The notes: generated from the sequence alone by a model not told the origin. A stretch of DNA of 64,000 bases from JAGQOZ01 sp041399205 (GCA_041399205.1 JAWKTK010000004.1:516647-580646); one strand, 5' to 3'; counted from the stretch's first letter, positions 44,029-53,728 are shown. Program-made: numbers and translations.

Positions 44029-45366
44029 TTATTCGTCGTTGGTTGGTTCCGCTAGACCGATGCAGACCAGTTCTTTGCCATTTCGCGCAAAGACGTGTCG
44101 GTTTGCGAAGGCCGGATGAGCCCAACACACACCGTCTCGGCGACGAAGTTGTTCTAGAGTTGGTTCGATCAGCTTCGATCGGCTCTTTTCATGAAAACCG
44201 TCTGGCGAAAGCTGGGCGATAATCAGTTCGCCCGCTTCATTGAACATCCAAACGTTGTCACCGTGCTGGACCATGTGAATGTTGGACCAGCGATTTCTGG
44301 GCGTCGCTGTTTGATCTTCCCAGATGCGTTCTCCGGTTTGGGCGTTCAGACAACGCAATTCGCCGTAACTGTCCACGCCATAAATGTAGCCGTTTTTCAT
44401 GATGGGAGTGGAAATGATGGAGTGCAGCGCGCGAGTGTTCTTTTCGTCTGGGCCGACGGATCGCCAGAGTTCGGTAGCGGTGAACGAATTGGGTTCGAAC
44501 TTCACCATTTTTGAACCGTCGTAAAACGATGTCACAAAGATGCGATTATCTTCTACGACGGGAGTGGCGATACCAATGACCATTCGCGAAGGCGGCATGG
44601 GCGAAGTCCAATGCACTTGGCCGTTGTTTGGGTCGAGTGCCGCGACATTGTCACCAGTCCAGCAAATCAGTACGTCTTGTTGGTTTTGTTGGATGATGAT
44701 GGGTGCCGAATAAGACGCCTTGTCGTTTAGCGCTTTCCAAGCTTCCTCGCCCGTCTGTTTGTTCAGTGCAACGATGCAAGCGCCGTCGGCGCCACCGATA
44801 TGAACGATGATCAAATCTTGATAGATCAGCGGTGCGGCGGCGATGCCCCAGATTGGCATGCTTATTTGATAGTCTTCCTGCAATTGCCGCTTCCAAATGA
44901 TATTTCCGGTTTGGGAATCGATCGCATGCAGGTGTCCCATGGTACCCAAGGAATACGCGATCTGATTATCGATGGTAACGGAAGCTCGAGGCCCAGCTTC
45001 GTAGCCGACATCGACATAGGGACAGGCATATTCGACAGTCCACAAATTGGTTCCGTCGGATTCGGCAAAGCAATGAATGCGTTCGATCTGTTCTGGCTCT
45101 TTGATACGATCGGTGACCAGGACTTGACCATTTGCAACGGTAGGACCGCTGTAACCAGGGCCGATAGGCATTCGCCACTTAATCGGAATCTGTCCTTCAG
45201 GAAGCGAAGTCGCGATTCCGTCTTCTCGCCACACGCCGTCTCGCTGTGGGCCTCGCCATTGCGGCCAATCGTCCGCATTTGCACCGTGTGCAAAAAAGAT
45301 CAACGTGGCTGTGGCAAGAACAAAGTAGAGCGGACAAGGGGGGCATGGATGGCGATGATTCTGCAT
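44029..45366 (-). CDS. secreted PQQ-like beta-propeller protein
   Basis: 445 residues. A signal peptide follows a short basic start (YFVLATATLIFFAHGANA). The body is a WD40-like/PQQ-type propeller: DDWPQWRGPQRDGVW at the N-terminus (the typical planctomycete start of these proteins), then repeated blades such as IDSQTGNIIWKRQL, LNKQTGEEAWKAL, LDPNNGQVHWTS and LNAQTGERIWEDQ. No catalytic dehydrogenase motif is visible; a binding or scaffold role at the envelope is likelier. The start at 45366 is chosen for the signal peptide; earlier in-frame codons have no such signal. Confidence 0.9.
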   Translation of the reverse strand: MQNHRHPCPPCPLYFVLATATLIFFAHGANADDWPQWRGPQRDGVWREDGIATSLPEGQIPIKWRMPIGPGYSGPTVANGQVLVTDRIKEPEQIERIHCFAESDGTNLWTVEYACPYVDVGYEAGPRASVTIDNQIAYSLGTMGHLHAIDSQTGNIIWKRQLQEDYQISMPIWGIAAAPLIYQDLIIVHIGGADGACIVALNKQTGEEAWKALNDKASYSAPIIIQQNQQDVLICWTGDNVAALDPNNGQVHWTSPMPPSRMVIGIATPVVEDNRIFVTSFYDGSKMVKFEPNSFTATELWRSVGPDEKNTRALHSIISTPIMKNGYIYGVDSYGELRCLNAQTGERIWEDQTATPRNRWSNIHMVQHGDNVWMFNEAGELIIAQLSPDGFHEKSRSKLIEPTLEQLRRRDGVCWAHPAFANRHVFARNGKELVCIGLAEPTNDE

Positions 45367-45858
45367 TGGGGAAATCCTTTGGCATGAACTTGGTCTGACA
45401 CGCGTCCGATCATACTGGATCAAACGCAACGTTTTTATTTTTCTAACGGCGTTCCCGCAGAGCGAACCGCAGAGTCGGGCGAATTTCGCTTGTTTTGTGC
45501 GATCTGAAAAATTTTCAGGACTTTTGAAAAAAGTGCTTGCAAACGTTTTCGACTTCCCATAAATTGATGGCATCTGAGCTGAGTAACAACCTTTAACAGG
45601 ATGCCAATGAAATTCTGATTTGAGTTCTTCAATTTGCTGCACGCCAATTTAGGCCTGCCCAAGAAGAACCTCTTTACATTCCCGTAGCGACTCTTATCGC
45701 CCACAAACACTAGTGTTGGTGTTTGAAGGAATTTCAGATTGGCTTTGAGCTTACTTGCGATTTGTTTGTTCGTTCGGGAATCTTTGCATCGCGATTGCGT
45801 ATGCACCCTTTGCGGTTTTAGAGCAAATAATTGATCAACATTGTTGGAAGGAATTTTT
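45367..45858. other. 492-base divergent intergenic region
   Basis: Lies between the PQQ propeller gene (minus) and a PEP-CTERM gene (plus). TTGCAA (45537-45542) and TAAATT (45560-45565) are 17 bases apart and make a possible plus-strand promoter. AACACTAGTGTT (45706-45717) is a 12-base perfect palindrome flanked by CAAAC/GTTTG, a possible operator. No coding content is recognised. Confidence 0.45.
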
Positions 45859-46366
45859 GATGCGTAAGATTCAGTTTGTACTCAGCTTGACTTTGGCGGC
45901 TTGTTTTAGCTGCATTGCAAATGCCCAGATTTCTACGGATGGCAAATTGGACGACGATATCGTAACGTTGGTTTACGATTCCGATACTGGGAATCTTTCA
46001 ATTGCGAATCCTTACGAAGCGGCTGGCGAAGTAAAGCCTGTAACCACTTTGGAAGCAGTATCCAGGTGGTTACTTCACTGAACTCGGCCTCCGCAGTTGA
46101 CTGGCCTGTTTGACGTCTTCAGTGCTACCAAGTTGTTCAAGTTGGACCCGGCTGGTTTCGATGATTTAGATTTTGGACCAGCTATGGCTGCTGGTATTGG
46201 CAAAGACGTGCTGGCTCAGGATCTGAAGGTGAGTGGTTCGTTCCTGGTGGTGGTTCGCTGGAAATCGATTTGATGTATCTGCCTGCCGTACCAGAACCAT
46301 CCAGCATGGTCATGATCGGGCTGGGCCTGATTTCGATTGGCTTCCATCCGACGTAAGCGAAGCTAA
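45859..46366 (+). pseudogene. PEP-CTERM protein, broken, upstream copy of a tandem pair
   Basis: Reconstructed about 169 residues. GAAGGAA precedes ATG 45859; signal peptide MRKIQFVLSLTLAACFSCIA. The N-terminal part (TDGKLDDDIVTLVYDSDTGN) matches the neighbour at 46496. An in-frame TGA at 46079 and further shifts near 46235-46245 and 46345 interrupt it. The repaired C-terminus reads VPEPSSMVMIGLGLISIGF followed by IRRKRS, a complete PEP-CTERM sorting signal ending at 46364-46366. At least three changes are needed for a continuous frame. Confidence 0.75.
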
Positions 46367-46387
46367 GAAAACATTTGCTCGATCCGC

Positions 46388-46420
46388 AGCCATCGGAGGT
46401 GCACCGTGCACCTCCTGGCT
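46388..46420. terminator. long palindromic hairpin
   Basis: AGCCA (46388-46392), two unpaired bases, GGAGGTGCAC (46395-46404), one central base, GTGCACCTCC (46406-46415), TGGCT (46416-46420). The stem is strong and lies 22 bases after the upstream PEP-CTERM gene; a T-rich stretch (GATTTTGTATTCTTT) follows, so it probably ends that transcript. Confidence 0.7.
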
Positions 46421-46495
46421 CGGGACGATTTTGTATTCTTTGATTTAATTTACTAAATCACACGTGGTTGAGATTCTTAGGTGAGGAAAATAGAG

Positions 46496-46985
46496 ATGCG
46501 TAAAATTCACTTGCACTTGGTTTGGTTTTGGTTGCTTGCTTCAGCGGTTTGGTAAACGCAGAAATTTCGACAGCTGGCAAGGAAGGTGATGGCGTTTTCA
46601 CTTTGGCATACTATCCAGAAACTGGTAACCTAATGATGGAAAACGACGGCACTGCTGCTGCCACCACATTTGAGCTGGTTGCCTCAGAGCTGCTTTTCAA
46701 TACGGCCAACCGTCCGTCTCAGCTTACCGGCTTGTTCGATGTTTCACGGCGTGAAGTTGTGTTCGCTTGATCCCGCTGGGTACAGCGATTTGATTGGGGC
46801 CCCGTTCTGCCGACTGGTCTGACCGCGGACGAACTGGGTGCCAAGCTGACTCTGAGTGGTTCGCACCTTGGTGGCGGCTCTCTCGCTGGTGACTTGCGAG
46901 TTGTTGGCGTACCCGAACCATCCAGCATGGTCATGATTGCACTTGGCTTGCTCGGATTGGCTTCATCCGCCGCAAGCGAAGCTAG
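46496..46985 (+). pseudogene. PEP-CTERM protein, broken, downstream copy of a tandem pair
   Basis: Reconstructed about 163 residues, paralogous to the preceding gene (shared MRKI start, LVACFSGLVNAEISTAGKEG, QLTGLFDV and GGGSL segments, and the same PEP-CTERM end). Breaks: a missing G near 46511 in the signal peptide, a shift around 46740-46770 after GLFDV, and a missing base near 46965. The repaired end reads VPEPSSMVMIALGLLGL then GFIRRKRS, stop at 46983-46985. The pair arose by tandem duplication. Both copies are broken at different positions. Confidence 0.75.
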
Positions 46986-47002
46986 GTTCACATTAGCCTA
47001 CG

Positions 47003-47030
47003 AGCGGGTGCCTTTGGTGCCCGCTTTTTT
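47003..47030 (+). terminator. intrinsic terminator after the PEP-CTERM pair
   Basis: AGCGGGTGCC (47003-47012), loop TTT, GGTGCCCGCT (47016-47025) with two wobble pairs, then TTTTTT. A classic rho-independent terminator 18 bases after the stop. The rest of the gap to 47363 has nothing I recognise. Confidence 0.88.
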
Positions 47031-47363
47031 ATAAGCGCTGTTGGAAAGCTTCCGAATAGGCCGCAACATTTACGACGCTTCAATGTCCGACTTGCGCGCC
47101 GCCAATCGGTCAGTGTGCGAATTCTAGCCGCGGGATCCCGTCGCCGAATCTTTGCCATGCCGGGCGGGTCATCCATGCCGCTCTCGATCTAGGCCGGGGG
47201 CGACGTACGACGAATGGGAGTTGTTAATCGTCGGTTTTTTGGTATTTTTTTGTTTCCGCGGAAAGCGGTTTCGTCAAGCCGATTAGGCACCAGCTTGCTT
47301 TTTGTTTGTTTGGCACCTCAAGGTAGGCGGATTTGGGTATGTTCATTCTTATTGGAGGCGGAA

Positions 47364-48790
47364 ATGTCCCGATTTCGAGGCTTGGTCCTGGTGCTTTTGC
47401 GTTATTGCTGGCAGTTAGCTTGTCGAACTCGCTGGTGGCGCAGGATACAGACCAGCAAATCTCTGACGCTGCGTTGGCCGGTCACAATGCATGGATGTTG
47501 ACCAGCACGGCACAGGTATTGTTTATGACCACGCCGGGGTTGGTGCATTGTTCTACAGCGGTTTGGTTCGACGAAAACAAAGGCGTGATGATGCAGTGCC
47601 TGTTTCTGTCAGGACTAATGACCGTATTGTGGTGCTTGTAATGGTTATTCGTTGGCGTTCGGAGGGAGGCCCATACATCGGCAACGGCGAATACCTGTTA
47701 ATGAATAACGTACAACGAGTCTGGAGCGACGAAGCAGGCGGTCCGGTGACTCCCATGTCTGGCGAAATCCCCACTTGACTCACATGCTATTTGGGCATGT
47801 TTTTTATTATTACACCGGGCGCTAATATGTGCGTTTGCCGAACGAATGAAATTCAGTTCCATGACGCGTTCTGTATTATTTGGGGAACGGTGGTCTATTG
47901 CCCATTGTGTCATTGGGTTTGGGACGGCATATTGGCCTTGTGAAGACAGGCGAAGAAGGTCACGGCTGGGTTGGCGGCCGCGCTTGATTTTGCCGGTGGA
48001 ACGGTTGTCATATTAGTTCAGGTGTATCTGCCTTGGAGTGCGATCGTGCTGGGACGTCGTTTGGGATTTGGAATCGAAGACATGCGTCCACATAACCTGA
48101 CTTATTGCTGCTGGGGGCCGGAATGCTGTGGGTCGGATGGTTCGGTTTTAATGCAGGCAGCGAATTGGCTTCGGACGGATTGGCGTCTAGTGCGTTTGCG
48201 GTGACTCATTTTTCCGCTGCCGCTGCCGCACTGACTTGGGCGCTGATTGAATGGGGTGATTCGCCGCAAAACCAAGTATTTTTGGGGAACGGCTTCCGGT
48301 GCGGTTGCGGGATTGGTTTGCATAACGCCAGCAGCGGGATTTGTTAATCCGATGTCGTCTCTTGTGGGGGCGGCGGGAGCGTTTGTTCGTTATCTCGCTT
48401 GTGCCAAAATAAAGGGAATGTTTGGCTACGATGATGCCCTGATGCATTTGGAAGCTCACGGTGTGGGGCGGAACGTTAGGTGCGGTGCATACTCACGGGT
48501 GTGTTTGCCACTGAGCATGTTGGGACATTGACGGAACGAACAAGCTTGGTTTGATCGAAGGGGAAACTCGATTCTGATTGGTCAAATTGTTGCTGTGGTG
48601 GTGACTTGGGTCTTTTCGATTGTAGCGACCTTCATCATTCTGAAAGTCTTGGACTTGACGATTGGGTTACGAATGAGCAAAGAAGCAGAAGTCCAAGGTT
48701 TGGATTTGGCCGAAGCGGCGAAGAAGGCTACATCTTTCGGCTGGGGATTTTTCATTTTCTGCGAGAAAAATCGTATGTGTATCTCGTGAA
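47364..48790 (+). pseudogene. amt: ammonium transporter (Amt family), many frameshifts
   Basis: GGAGG lies ten bases before ATG 47364. Pieces in all three frames, in the right order, rebuild an Amt protein: signal peptide ALLLAVSLSNSLVAQ; AALAGHNAWMLTSTA; LFMTTPGL and ALFYSGLVRRK; MMQCLFLSGLMTVLWCL then GYSLAFGG; GPYIGNGEYLLMNNV; a CPLCHWVWDGG-like segment in fragments; LDFAGGTVV; GMLWVGWFGFNAGSEL; SAAAAALTWALIEW; ASGAVAGLVCITPAAGFV; GMFGYDDAL; WVFSIVATFIILKVLDLTIGLRM; and the C-terminal GLDL and GEEGY. At least eight indels lie in 1.4 kb, so no functional product is expected from this sequence as given. The 3' limit is approximate (48752-48790). Confidence 0.88.
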
Positions 48791-49139
48791 CGATCGCCTG
48801 CCATTGGCGGTCAAGTGCGTCCGCGGAACCTGTCAACGATCCTGAGACACATTTTGACCCGGCATAGAGTCGAAATTCAGTGCACTTGGGGGCCAATCCC
48901 CAAAACCCCCGAGGTTTTTTGAAGCATGAAGCCGGTGTTCCATGATTTTACAGAGGGAACCCGCAGCGTTAAGATAATCCTACTGATGAAAACACAGCAA
49001 CGCCGCAGCGGTGCAACTGTTCGAAAGATAATCCAGTCGGCGGCGCCCATGATGCATCGAACACGTGAGGCGATCAGTGTCACTCAGCGCTTTGAAAAAG
49101 CCACTCATGGGCGTTTTCGGCGAACCACCTGATGACCAA

Positions 49140-49200
49140 GCATTCTTTTTGGAACAAGCCCTATCGCTTTCGTCTCGTAGGGTTTGTGGAAAAAGAATGC
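49140..49200. repeat. 61-base near-perfect hairpin
   Basis: GCATTCTTTTT and the following bases to CCCTA (49140-49162) are matched by TAGGG to AAAAAGAATGC (49178-49200) with only a few mismatches; loop about 15 bases. The terminal repeats with an AT-rich stem resemble a miniature inverted-repeat element. A transcription end is the alternative. Confidence 0.6.
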
Positions 49201-49362
49201 GACCGACCTGCCTACTATGGCGGCACCACAAAATCGCCCATAACTGGCTCACACGTGCCGCCCCGTGACAGCCACCGGTCGTCGTATTCTTTCGCCGCTT
49301 CAGCCCAGCGGGCCGACACATGCGGATGCCGGCCAGACGCCTGGCTCAGTCGGCTTACCTCC

Positions 49363-49727
49363 CGCTAATCGAATCAGGGGGCTCCAGCGTAGAAATAGAA
49401 ACGCAGAGGCGCCGAGTACGCAGAGAAGAGTCAAGTAACTCTGCGACCTCGCCTCTGCGTTGCAATCTTTTTTCGATGGTTTTGGGGTGACTCGATGGCA
49501 CCATGACTGATGATTGTGGATGGCACCAACCAGATCCTTCCTGAAGACGCCCAACAACATCACAGTCGGCTGGCCCCGCTAACCGAATCAGGACTTCAGC
49601 GTGGAAATGAAACGCAGAGTCGCCGAGTACAGTCAAGCAACTCTGCGACCTCGGAAGCGCTCTGCGTTTCAAACCTTTTTTATGGTTTTGGGGTAACTGA
49701 TGGTTGTGGGATGGTACTAACCAGATC
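49363..49727. repeat. imperfect direct duplication with palindromic GCAGAG cores
   Basis: Copy 1 (49363-49536) and copy 2 (49577-49727) share CGCTAAxCGAATCAGG, CTxCAGCGTxGAAAT, a palindromic core, a T-run, TGGTTTTGGGGTxACT and CCAGATC in the same order. The core of copy 1 pairs AACGCAGAGGCG (49400-49411) with CGCCTCTGCGTT (49450-49461); copy 2 has AACGCAGAGTCGCC with a diverged partner. GCAGAG-type palindromes followed by T-runs occur as dispersed intergenic elements in many environmental genomes. Terminator activity of each copy is possible. Confidence 0.75.
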
Positions 49728-50096
49728 GGCAGACGAAGCCACAAAAGCGGGGCGTCGAGCAAGCCCGCCATTTACCTGCCAATCGAGCTTAGATACTACC
49801 GGTCAACGGAACCTTCGCAAACTTGGCACGTCGACGCTTTGCGCCTGATGCAGCAAACGGGCCCGTTTGTCGTGACGAGAAGCTGGAGAACTTTTGCCAT
49901 GCCGAGTTTGCGAGCCCGCGACGAACCTTACCTTTAGTTATCCTTGGCTCTCCGGGGTGGTAATGTTGGCTGTGGGTAACCACCTCATCTCCCCCGAAGA
50001 GCCTCTTTTTTTGCAATATCAGTTTGAGGAAATCCTAAGACGTTCCCCAAAAGTGCAGGGTGGTTAGTAAATGCAAGAATACAAAGGAGGTATCAA

Positions 50097-50753
50097 ATGT
50101 CGCGGAGTTTAATCTTTGTTTTGTGCCTTTGCAGTTCGTCCCTGGGTGACTATTTACGAGGTAAGTGGTCCGGCGGTAGCAAGGTATGGAATGAGCGGGA
50201 CGTGACGGTAGTGAGAACGGTACTTGTATTATCGGATCGTGGTAGATGAGACATCCCGCCCAATTCCTTCCGGACGAATTTCGGCCGTTCAATCCGGGTT
50301 CATCTGTCATTTACGTGGATGCGATCTTGACCAGTGAGTTTTCATTCGGAACGATGTCCTGGCGAACATCAGAACGCTCGTATTGCTATCGTCAATGACG
50401 ATGTAGTCAATTGTCAGATTATCAGGCTGATAATTGTATTGGTCCAATTGATCGTCCTGACGGAGTATATTCGTCTCACATTGATGAATCACAACGCTTG
50501 TTTTTTCTTCTTTCAGTGTAGCGTAGCTCTCAGAATTTGATTAATTCAACACAGATTCCGTCTGTCCTTTTTGGACGATCTAAATGTCAGGGCATCACTG
50601 TTGCGTTTTCCGGTCGACGACGACGACGCTGCCTTTGAAATTGACGGCGAGGGCCTCACTATCAGAGTTGTTCCCGAGCCAAGTCAGGGGCATGGATGTT
50701 ACTTCTTTTAGCACTTGCGTTGCACATGAAAGGGGCTTCGCCGACGTTCTTAG
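50097..50753 (+). pseudogene. PEP-CTERM protein remnant
   Basis: AAAGGAGG stands just before ATG 50097, a near-perfect ribosome site, and a signal peptide follows (MSRSLIFVLCLCSSSLG). The frame closes at 50248, but at 50655-50753 another frame gives RVVPEPSQG, a hydrophobic run (MLLLLALALHMKG) and LRRRS-stop: a PEP-CTERM sorting signal once two single-base shifts are allowed. The middle is not reconstructable with confidence. I read it as one secreted gene with several breaks. Confidence 0.6.
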
Positions 50754-50939
50754 TATTTGTCGATTTCTAGGGTATTTTAGAATTGCAAAGCCGCGATCAT
50801 GGAGGTGGTGGATCTCCTTTCCGCACATCGCGGAGCAAATTTTTTAATTTCGTCGGGATTGAATTGTAAATTTCGCTGGGTGCATTTCCATTCTGTAGAA
50901 ATGCTTGGCGGATTGGTGCCGTGGGTGACTTCGCTGTAT

Positions 50940-51004
50940 GGATGGCACCAGCTGATACCATCGGCGTTGGATGGCACCAGCTGATACCGGCACCAGCTGA
51001 TACC
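50940..51004. repeat. three copies of a GGCACCAGCTGATACC repeat
   Basis: Copies at 50940-50959 and 50969-50988 share the 20-mer GGATGGCACCAGCTGATACC; a third, 50989-51004, lacks the first four bases and abuts the second. A related GGATGGCACCAACCAGATC stands at 49518-49536 at the end of the first duplication copy. A small cluster in the 338-base gap between the PEP-CTERM remnant and the next gene; nothing else is recognised there. Confidence 0.75.
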
Positions 51005-51036
51005 GCTGATGCCCTGCTGTAAGTTGGTGACTGCAC

Positions 51037-51072
51037 AAAAAAAAGACCGACGGCTTACCAGCTATCGGTCTT
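51037..51072 (-). terminator. intrinsic terminator of the SGNH/PVC propeller gene
   Basis: On the minus strand AAGACCGA (51072-51065) and TCGGTCTT (51050-51043) form an 8-bp stem followed by a run of T (A-run 51037-51044). It lies 20 bases after the stop at 51092. Confidence 0.88.
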
Positions 51073-51091
51073 GTAGTTTAGGTAACGAGGT

Positions 51092-53728
51092 TTATTGCAG
51101 GAACTTGTCTAAAGTGTCGAGCGTTTCTTTGGACGTGTAGGTCAAATAATCGTCCATCGGTTTGTCTTCGGCCGAAAGAACGATTTCTGCGGCGCGAATA
51201 GCATCTTCGGGGTTGCTGAAGAAGCTGCAGGCGCGAATCGCTTCCAAACGGACTCGAGGATGATCGTCCTGAGCCAATTTGGCCAACAAGTCCAACGCAT
51301 TGTCCACTCGGTCTCGCCAGTAACACAGCACTCGAGTCCCTGCGGCGCGTGCTTTTGGTTCAGACGACGTGAGAACTCGGCTCAGCAATGCTGTGTCTAC
51401 TCGGTTGTGATGTTGCAATACCCACAGGGCCTCCAGCAAATGGTGTTCGACATCGGGATCCGCTTTGTCCAAGCTGGCGGTCCACTTCTTTACGGCGGCT
51501 ACCACTTCGTCCGAATTCCGTTCTCGTAATTCACGACGAACTCGATAACGCACTCGATCTTCAGACGCCTTCAGCAATTCCAACAAAGCCGGAATCGATT
51601 CGCCGGCAATTTTGACCGGCTGCTGTAGCGGTCGACTGGGGTAGGTGATTCGCCAAATGCGACCATGCGTGTGATCTCGGTTCGGATCGCGAATGGAATG
51701 CTGCATGTGGCCGACCAACGCATTTTGCCAGTCACACACATAAAGTGCTCCGTCGGGTCCGAACTGCAAATCGACTGGTCGAAAGTTGCGATCTTTGGAA
51801 CGAACAATCGGTTCAATTTCTGTGCCGACAAATCCCGAACCTTCTTCTGTCATCGTGTGTTGATACACACCCTGTTCTCCGATGCAGTTGTTCAGCAGAA
51901 AGTTTCCTTGGACTTCATCAGGGAAGTGCGGGCTGCTGACAAATTCGCAACCGGCCGTGGGTCGGAACCGCTTTTGGATAAACTGCTTCATGCCTCGATG
52001 CTTGCGGTCGTAGCCAACATGGCCGGAAAATGCGGTACCAAAATAGTTCGCGCCACCCGATGCATCGGCTACAAAATTTTGGCCCCATTTGTCAAAGATG
52101 TGGCCCCAAGGATTCGCAAACCCGTACGACACAAATACGTCCAGCTTTTCGGTCAACGGTTCGTAGCGATAGACGCCAGCGTTCTTGCAGCGAACCGCGC
52201 CGTACGGCGTTTCCACTTGCGTGTGATGAAACGTACCTTCCTGGTAATACAACGCTCCGCCTGGTCCCCAAGTGAAGGCGGAAATCGAATGGTGCGAATC
52301 CGCCGAATCGTAGCCGCACGAACGTCGTATTCGCACATCCGCCACATCATCGCCGTCCGTATCTTGCAAGAACACGATATCGGGCTGCTGAGCCACATAC
52401 GCTCCGCCATCGCCAAGTTCAAATCCCGTTGGCACGTGTAATTTGTCGGCAAACGTTGTGCACTTGTCTGCCTTTCCGTCTCCGTCGGTGTCTTCCAGAA
52501 TCAACAGTTTGTCGTTGACTTCTCGTTTGGGTTGATACTGCGGATAGGATGGCATCGTGGCGACCCACAAGCGGCCTTTGCTGTCGAAGGTGAATTGCAC
52601 TGGGTTGGCCAATTCGGGAAAATCAACTTCCGACGCAAAACAATTGATGGCATATCCATCGGCAATTTCGAACTGCGTCTTTGCTTCTTCGGGCGAAAGA
52701 TATTCCAGCGAACCTTCCTTGCCGACCTGTTCGCCACCGTAGTTCGTGCCCACTTCAATGAAGGCAGGTGTATTGCTATCGTCCAACGCAGGCGGAGTTT
52801 TGCCTTGGGCAATGGCCCAGATCTGAGCGTCTCGATTGGACACCATTACGTCCAAGATTTGACGTTCGCGTTCCATCACATTGGCGTTGGAAATGGACTT
52901 GTCTGGCTCAAACGTCAATGTCGATCGTCCGCCGTAGATGTAGAATCCATCTACCGCTCGATAACGGTGCCACCATTGAAAGTTCTTTTCGTCGACGGCG
53001 GCCTTTAGTTTTGCATTCGTTTCCAGATGCGGGGCCGAATCAAATAGTGCCTCAAACAGAAGCGGCGCGAAATGCTGAGCCCCTTCGTCGCTGAGATGAA
53101 TACCGTTGATGGTGTAGTCTTTTTCGTCTGCAAACAATTTCTGGGACGAATCAAACACATTCGCAAAGCCAACATTGGTCTTGCTGGCCACTTCTTCGAT
53201 CGCCGCTGTGTACATGGCCAAATTTTGGTTTTGTGTTTCGCCACTGGGCAGATTGGGATTGTGCAAATTTTCGAAGGCAATGGGCGAGACCAGAACGATT
53301 CGTGGCTTCCCTTTGCCGTAGTCTTGTGCCTTGGTGTCGTTGACGGTCTTGGTAAGGTCAGCTTTGAATTGCTCTAAACCTGCTTCGCCTGCGAAGGATT
53401 CGTTCAGGCCAAAAAAGTACAAAATGACGGACGCTTGACTGTGCTTAAGGTGATCATCGGGCGAACCAAAGTTTTCTGATCGAGGCCGCAAGTTCGGTTC
53501 GTCGGCGGGGAAACAGAGATTTCGCACCACCAGCTCTTTGTCTGGAAAGGCACCGTGCAACATCGTTTCCCAATGGTTGAAGTGTTGCAAGCGTTCGCCT
53601 AACGCATTGCCCACTAAACAGATGTGGTCGCCTTTTTGTAACTCTAACGGTGCAGCTGATAGCGAACCAGCCATCAGGCCCATTCCAAAAATCAGGGCAC
53701 ATAAAGTTTTGCCAACCGAATGTCTCAT
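51092..53728 (-). CDS. secreted SGNH plus PVC-type propeller protein with HEAT repeats
   Basis: 878 residues, intact. ATG 53728 has GAGGA seven bases upstream and begins a signal peptide (TLCALIFGMGLMAGSLSA). Residues 30-235 are an SGNH/GDSL hydrolase-like domain (GDHICLVGNALGERL, ILYFFGLNESFAG, INGIHLSDEG). Residues about 340-700 are the PVC-type beta-propeller (membrane-bound dehydrogenase domain) with FDSKGRLWVATMPSYPQY, LEDTDGDGKADKCTTFA, GFELGDGGAYVAQQPD and FGPDGALYVCDWQN, and calcium-type DTDGDG loops. The last 150 residues are HEAT-like helices. Unlike the related gene at the window end, no C-terminal CxxCH cytochrome is present. It is exported, probably to the periplasm; substrate unknown. 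Confidence 0.92.
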   Translation of the reverse strand: MRHSVGKTLCALIFGMGLMAGSLSAAPLELQKGDHICLVGNALGERLQHFNHWETMLHGAFPDKELVVRNLCFPADEPNLRPRSENFGSPDDHLKHSQASVILYFFGLNESFAGEAGLEQFKADLTKTVNDTKAQDYGKGKPRIVLVSPIAFENLHNPNLPSGETQNQNLAMYTAAIEEVASKTNVGFANVFDSSQKLFADEKDYTINGIHLSDEGAQHFAPLLFEALFDSAPHLETNAKLKAAVDEKNFQWWHRYRAVDGFYIYGGRSTLTFEPDKSISNANVMERERQILDVMVSNRDAQIWAIAQGKTPPALDDSNTPAFIEVGTNYGGEQVGKEGSLEYLSPEEAKTQFEIADGYAINCFASEVDFPELANPVQFTFDSKGRLWVATMPSYPQYQPKREVNDKLLILEDTDGDGKADKCTTFADKLHVPTGFELGDGGAYVAQQPDIVFLQDTDGDDVADVRIRRSCGYDSADSHHSISAFTWGPGGALYYQEGTFHHTQVETPYGAVRCKNAGVYRYEPLTEKLDVFVSYGFANPWGHIFDKWGQNFVADASGGANYFGTAFSGHVGYDRKHRGMKQFIQKRFRPTAGCEFVSSPHFPDEVQGNFLLNNCIGEQGVYQHTMTEEGSGFVGTEIEPIVRSKDRNFRPVDLQFGPDGALYVCDWQNALVGHMQHSIRDPNRDHTHGRIWRITYPSRPLQQPVKIAGESIPALLELLKASEDRVRYRVRRELRERNSDEVVAAVKKWTASLDKADPDVEHHLLEALWVLQHHNRVDTALLSRVLTSSEPKARAAGTRVLCYWRDRVDNALDLLAKLAQDDHPRVRLEAIRACSFFSNPEDAIRAAEIVLSAEDKPMDDYLTYTSKETLDTLDKFLQ

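Larger units (their letters stand above)
48791..50096. other. 1.3-kb region without genes, with hairpins and repeats
   Basis: No frame here has recognisable protein content. It holds a 61-base hairpin (49140-49200), an imperfect direct duplication carrying palindromic cores (49363-49727), and at 49995-50012 a T-rich stretch. A G/C-rich foldable piece lies at 48886-48915 (GGGGGCC...CCCCCGAGG). The whole looks like an accumulation zone of small repeated elements. Confidence 0.55.

Noticed and set aside
48926..49771. Several 60-138-codon frames on both strands
   Set aside because: They cover the duplicated repeat units and change content between copies; no protein family or start signals.
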